Made by a program: the position numbers and the translations under genes | The notes under the pieces: model-generated | Told to the model about the DNA's origin: nothing | The model's database searches: none | What the model saw: only the letters and a program-made list of their open reading frames with translations | Source of the DNA: Haplomitrium mnioides | Lineage: Eukaryota; Marchantiophyta; Haplomitriopsida; Calobryales | Direction of reading: 5' to 3' | NCBI GenBank assembly: GCA_049999725.1 | Contig: JBNGIS010035454.1 | Coordinates: 43,145 to 63,459, forward strand | Length of the DNA: 20,315 bases | In this document: piece by piece, positions 18,400 to 20,315 of the stretch | Layout: each line of letters opens with the position of its first letter | How positions within the stretch are numbered: position 1 is the first letter of the stretch

Positions 18400-20165
18400 C
18401 ATGTTTTGAATAGCCTGCTCTTGATTCAAAGTAGTGGCTGTTGATTATGAGTAATACATTTTTGAACCTTTTTAGGGTTAGTTAATTTAATTTAATTTAC
18501 AATAAGTTTAAGTATAAATATAGAGTATGTAGAGAGAGAAGAAGGAAGATCAAAGAGAGAGTGTTGCCATGTTGCTAGCCTCTTCTTTTTTGTAAATCAA
18601 TTTGATTGATATACAGCCTCTTTCATATTTGCCTCCAAAGAATTGTCTCCTCGATTTCTTTACATAGCATCATAGTCTGGTTTATGAGGAGCAAAAGATT
18701 GCAAGGAGTAGACAATCAATCTGATTTAGGGCATATATTTTGATATCATTTTTGTCTAAAGGTGGTCACAGAGGTGAAACACAAAGTCTTGAAGTTTGGG
18801 GGTGTTGAGAAGTTGCGTAAATAGGTGATAGAAATACCATTGGTATTGAAAAACTAGAGAAGAACAACTACAAGCCATGGAAGTTTGGAATGAAGAACTA
18901 TTTGATAGGCAAAAGCCTATGGGGGTATGCATCAAGTGAAGAAAAGGAACCACGGCTTCCTTAAGTGAATGTAGGATTTTGAGTGTGCAAAAGATGTATG
19001 GGATACGTTAGAAAAGCTCTATAGTACAAATACTAGAGATAAGAAGATTCAATGGAAGAATGAGTTGGATAACATAAAGAAGAAACACAACATGTCTATG
19101 AATGATTTTGTCTTGAATATAAACGAGACATCAGATGCATTGGGATCTATTGGAGTAGTTACAAAAAATGATGATTTAGTGCCTATAGTACTGAATGGTT
19201 TGAAGGATGATGACAAGTGGAAACTGTTTTCCACTTCTGTGTATGCTCGGGAAAATCTTCCAAATTTTGATGAGCTAGTGTCCTTGATGATTATAGAGGA
19301 GAGGAACATTAGAGGACCAACTTTAGAAAATGGTTCTAATGAGCAGGCACAAGGCTTCTACTCAAGATATGGTAGAAGCAGGGGGAGATCCCAGAGAGGA
19401 CATGGTGAAGGTAGTGGCTAAGTGCAATATAACCAAAACCAACAAAATTCAGAGAATACAACTCGTGGTAGAGGCTGCGGAAATTTTTTAGGAAGAACGA
19501 GCTTTCGTGGAAGAGGTGGAAGGTAGAAAAATCATGATGTAGCTTGTTGGGAGTGTGGAAAAGTAGGTCATTATGCAAATGATTGCTATAGTAGGTCCAA
19601 CAACAATAACAGAGGATATGATCGGAGATAGCAAGGAAATTATGCATCGTCGTCAAAGAATGATGGTGAGCGTCTCTTTGTTTTGCAACATATGATGAGT
19701 GCTTATACACAAGGTTGTGAAAAATGATACATGGTATGTATATTCTGGTGCGTCAAACCATATGATACATCATAAAAGTTGGCTAAAAGAGCTGCATGAT
19801 CCAAAGCAGCAAGGATATGTGGAAAAAGGTGATGCTATAGTTCATCCAATTGAGCAGATTGGAAATGTTCCACTAGCTACACATGGTGGAAAGTCAAAGT
19901 ATATGGCTGATGTGTTCTATGTACCAACAATTACAAAGAACTTGGTATCTGTTGGTCAAATAGTAGAACAAAGATTACAAGTTGTTTTGTGGAGGATTTG
20001 AAGAATAAAAACGGATTGGTTGCTAGTGGCAGTAACATTGCAAGGATGTTCACATTGGATGTAAGGACTCCAGTGGCAAATGATAATGCTATGTATATGC
20101 AAAAAATACAGTTATTGGAGATAACAGCCGCTACTTTGAACCAGGAACAGGCTACTCAGAACAGG
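18400..20165 (+). mobile_element. Truncated Copia-type LTR retrotransposon
   Basis: Left part (about 18430-18672) has LTR traits: TATAAATA at 18513-18520, then T-rich DNA and a CA end shortly before a primer-binding-like TGGTTTATGAGGAGC (18678-18692), a decayed form of the usual initiator-Met tRNA site. A gag and protease region follows. Integrase, reverse transcriptase, RNase H and the 3' LTR are absent; the element is cut near 20165 at the start of the right inverted arm. Confidence 0.6.
18826..20160 (+). pseudogene. Copia gag-protease relic
   Basis: Begins IGIEKLEKNNYKPWKFGMKN, the usual N-terminal gag opening of plant Copia (KL...NY..WK..M...L), with a stop after about 40 codons. The capsid part (19065-19421) reads ETSDALGSIGVVTKNDD and VLNGLKDD, followed by Arg/Gly-rich sequence. 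A CCHC zinc knuckle lies at 19545-19586 (C-X2-C-X4-H-X4-C, CWECGKVGHYANDC). The protease segment (about 19726 on) has WYVYSGASNHMIHHKSW and PTITKNLVSVGQ; the catalytic Asp of DSGA is Tyr here. It continues into VEDLKNKNGLVASGS, the sequence before integrase, and then ends. Several stops and frame changes. Confidence 0.8.
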
Positions 20166-20179
20166 AATTTTTTTTTTTT

Positions 20180-20315
20180 TTTTTGGGAAAAATTGTGATT
20201 TTTCATATCAAAAAACATCAAAAACGAGGTTAATTTTGAAAAACAAAAAGTACATGAGTTTTTGGGGATTGTTTTTGGTCATTTCAACAACCATAATAGA
20301 GCGAAAGTCAATTTC
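20180..20315 (-). repeat. Right arm of an inverted repeat (runs off the window)
   Basis: Reverse complement of the arm at 18256-18390. A run of 18 T (20168-20184) marks the inner edge next to the Copia break. The match continues to the last base, so the true outer end lies outside the window. Confidence 0.8.

Noticed and set aside
1-20315. tRNA, rRNA or telomere repeats
   Set aside because: No conserved A/B boxes in a tRNA setting, no rRNA core words and no TTTAGGG arrays were seen.

Overview
This looks like nuclear DNA of a land plant with a large, transposon-rich genome. The clues are AT-rich, gene-poor sequence, decayed plant-type PLS pentatricopeptide-repeat (PPR) fragments, captured fragments of two plant housekeeping genes, a Copia relic and plant-style GT-AG introns. 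A fern or other seedless plant, or a gymnosperm, would fit, but nothing here fixes the lineage. I see no intact gene: every recognisable coding block has stops or frameshifts. There is a 100-base run of N (an assembly gap) at 2168-2267.

The left part (1-2830) holds copy A of a minus-strand gene with a ParB/sulfiredoxin-like domain. Just upstream of it on the same strand (2844-3766) is a broken beta-class DNA amino-methyltransferase. From 4142 to 7469, on the plus strand, lie an unrecognised short reading frame, a piece of a nuclear-pore TPR/NUA coiled coil, a piece of the RNA helicase UPF1, and two PPR pieces. This order of unrelated gene scraps in one orientation resembles a gene-capturing element. 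The stretch 7470-9390 is mostly unassigned and carries a 65-base triplication.

The centre (9391-16937) is the most interesting part. Copy B of the ParB-like gene (minus strand, ATG at 12180) and a second decayed gene (plus strand, ATG at 12640) face away from each other across about 460 bases containing two opposed TATA boxes. The plus-strand gene encodes a DUF7869-type protein with acidic motifs resembling an RNase H-fold (DDE-like) transposase. Splice sites can be read in both genes. All their introns, and those of copy A, contain copies of one short perfect-palindrome family with cores like CATGCGCGCATG or TATGCGCGCATA, often arrayed with 24- or 30-base periods. My reading is that this is the wreck of a multi-gene DNA transposon carrying a transposase-like gene, a ParB-like gene and perhaps a DNA methyltransferase. 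That assembly is inference; the individual blocks are readable.

The right part holds more copies of the palindrome family (17441-18166). It ends with a truncated Copia gag-protease relic (about 18400-20165) lying between two inverted arms of about 135 bases (18256-18390 and 20180-20315), the second running off the window.
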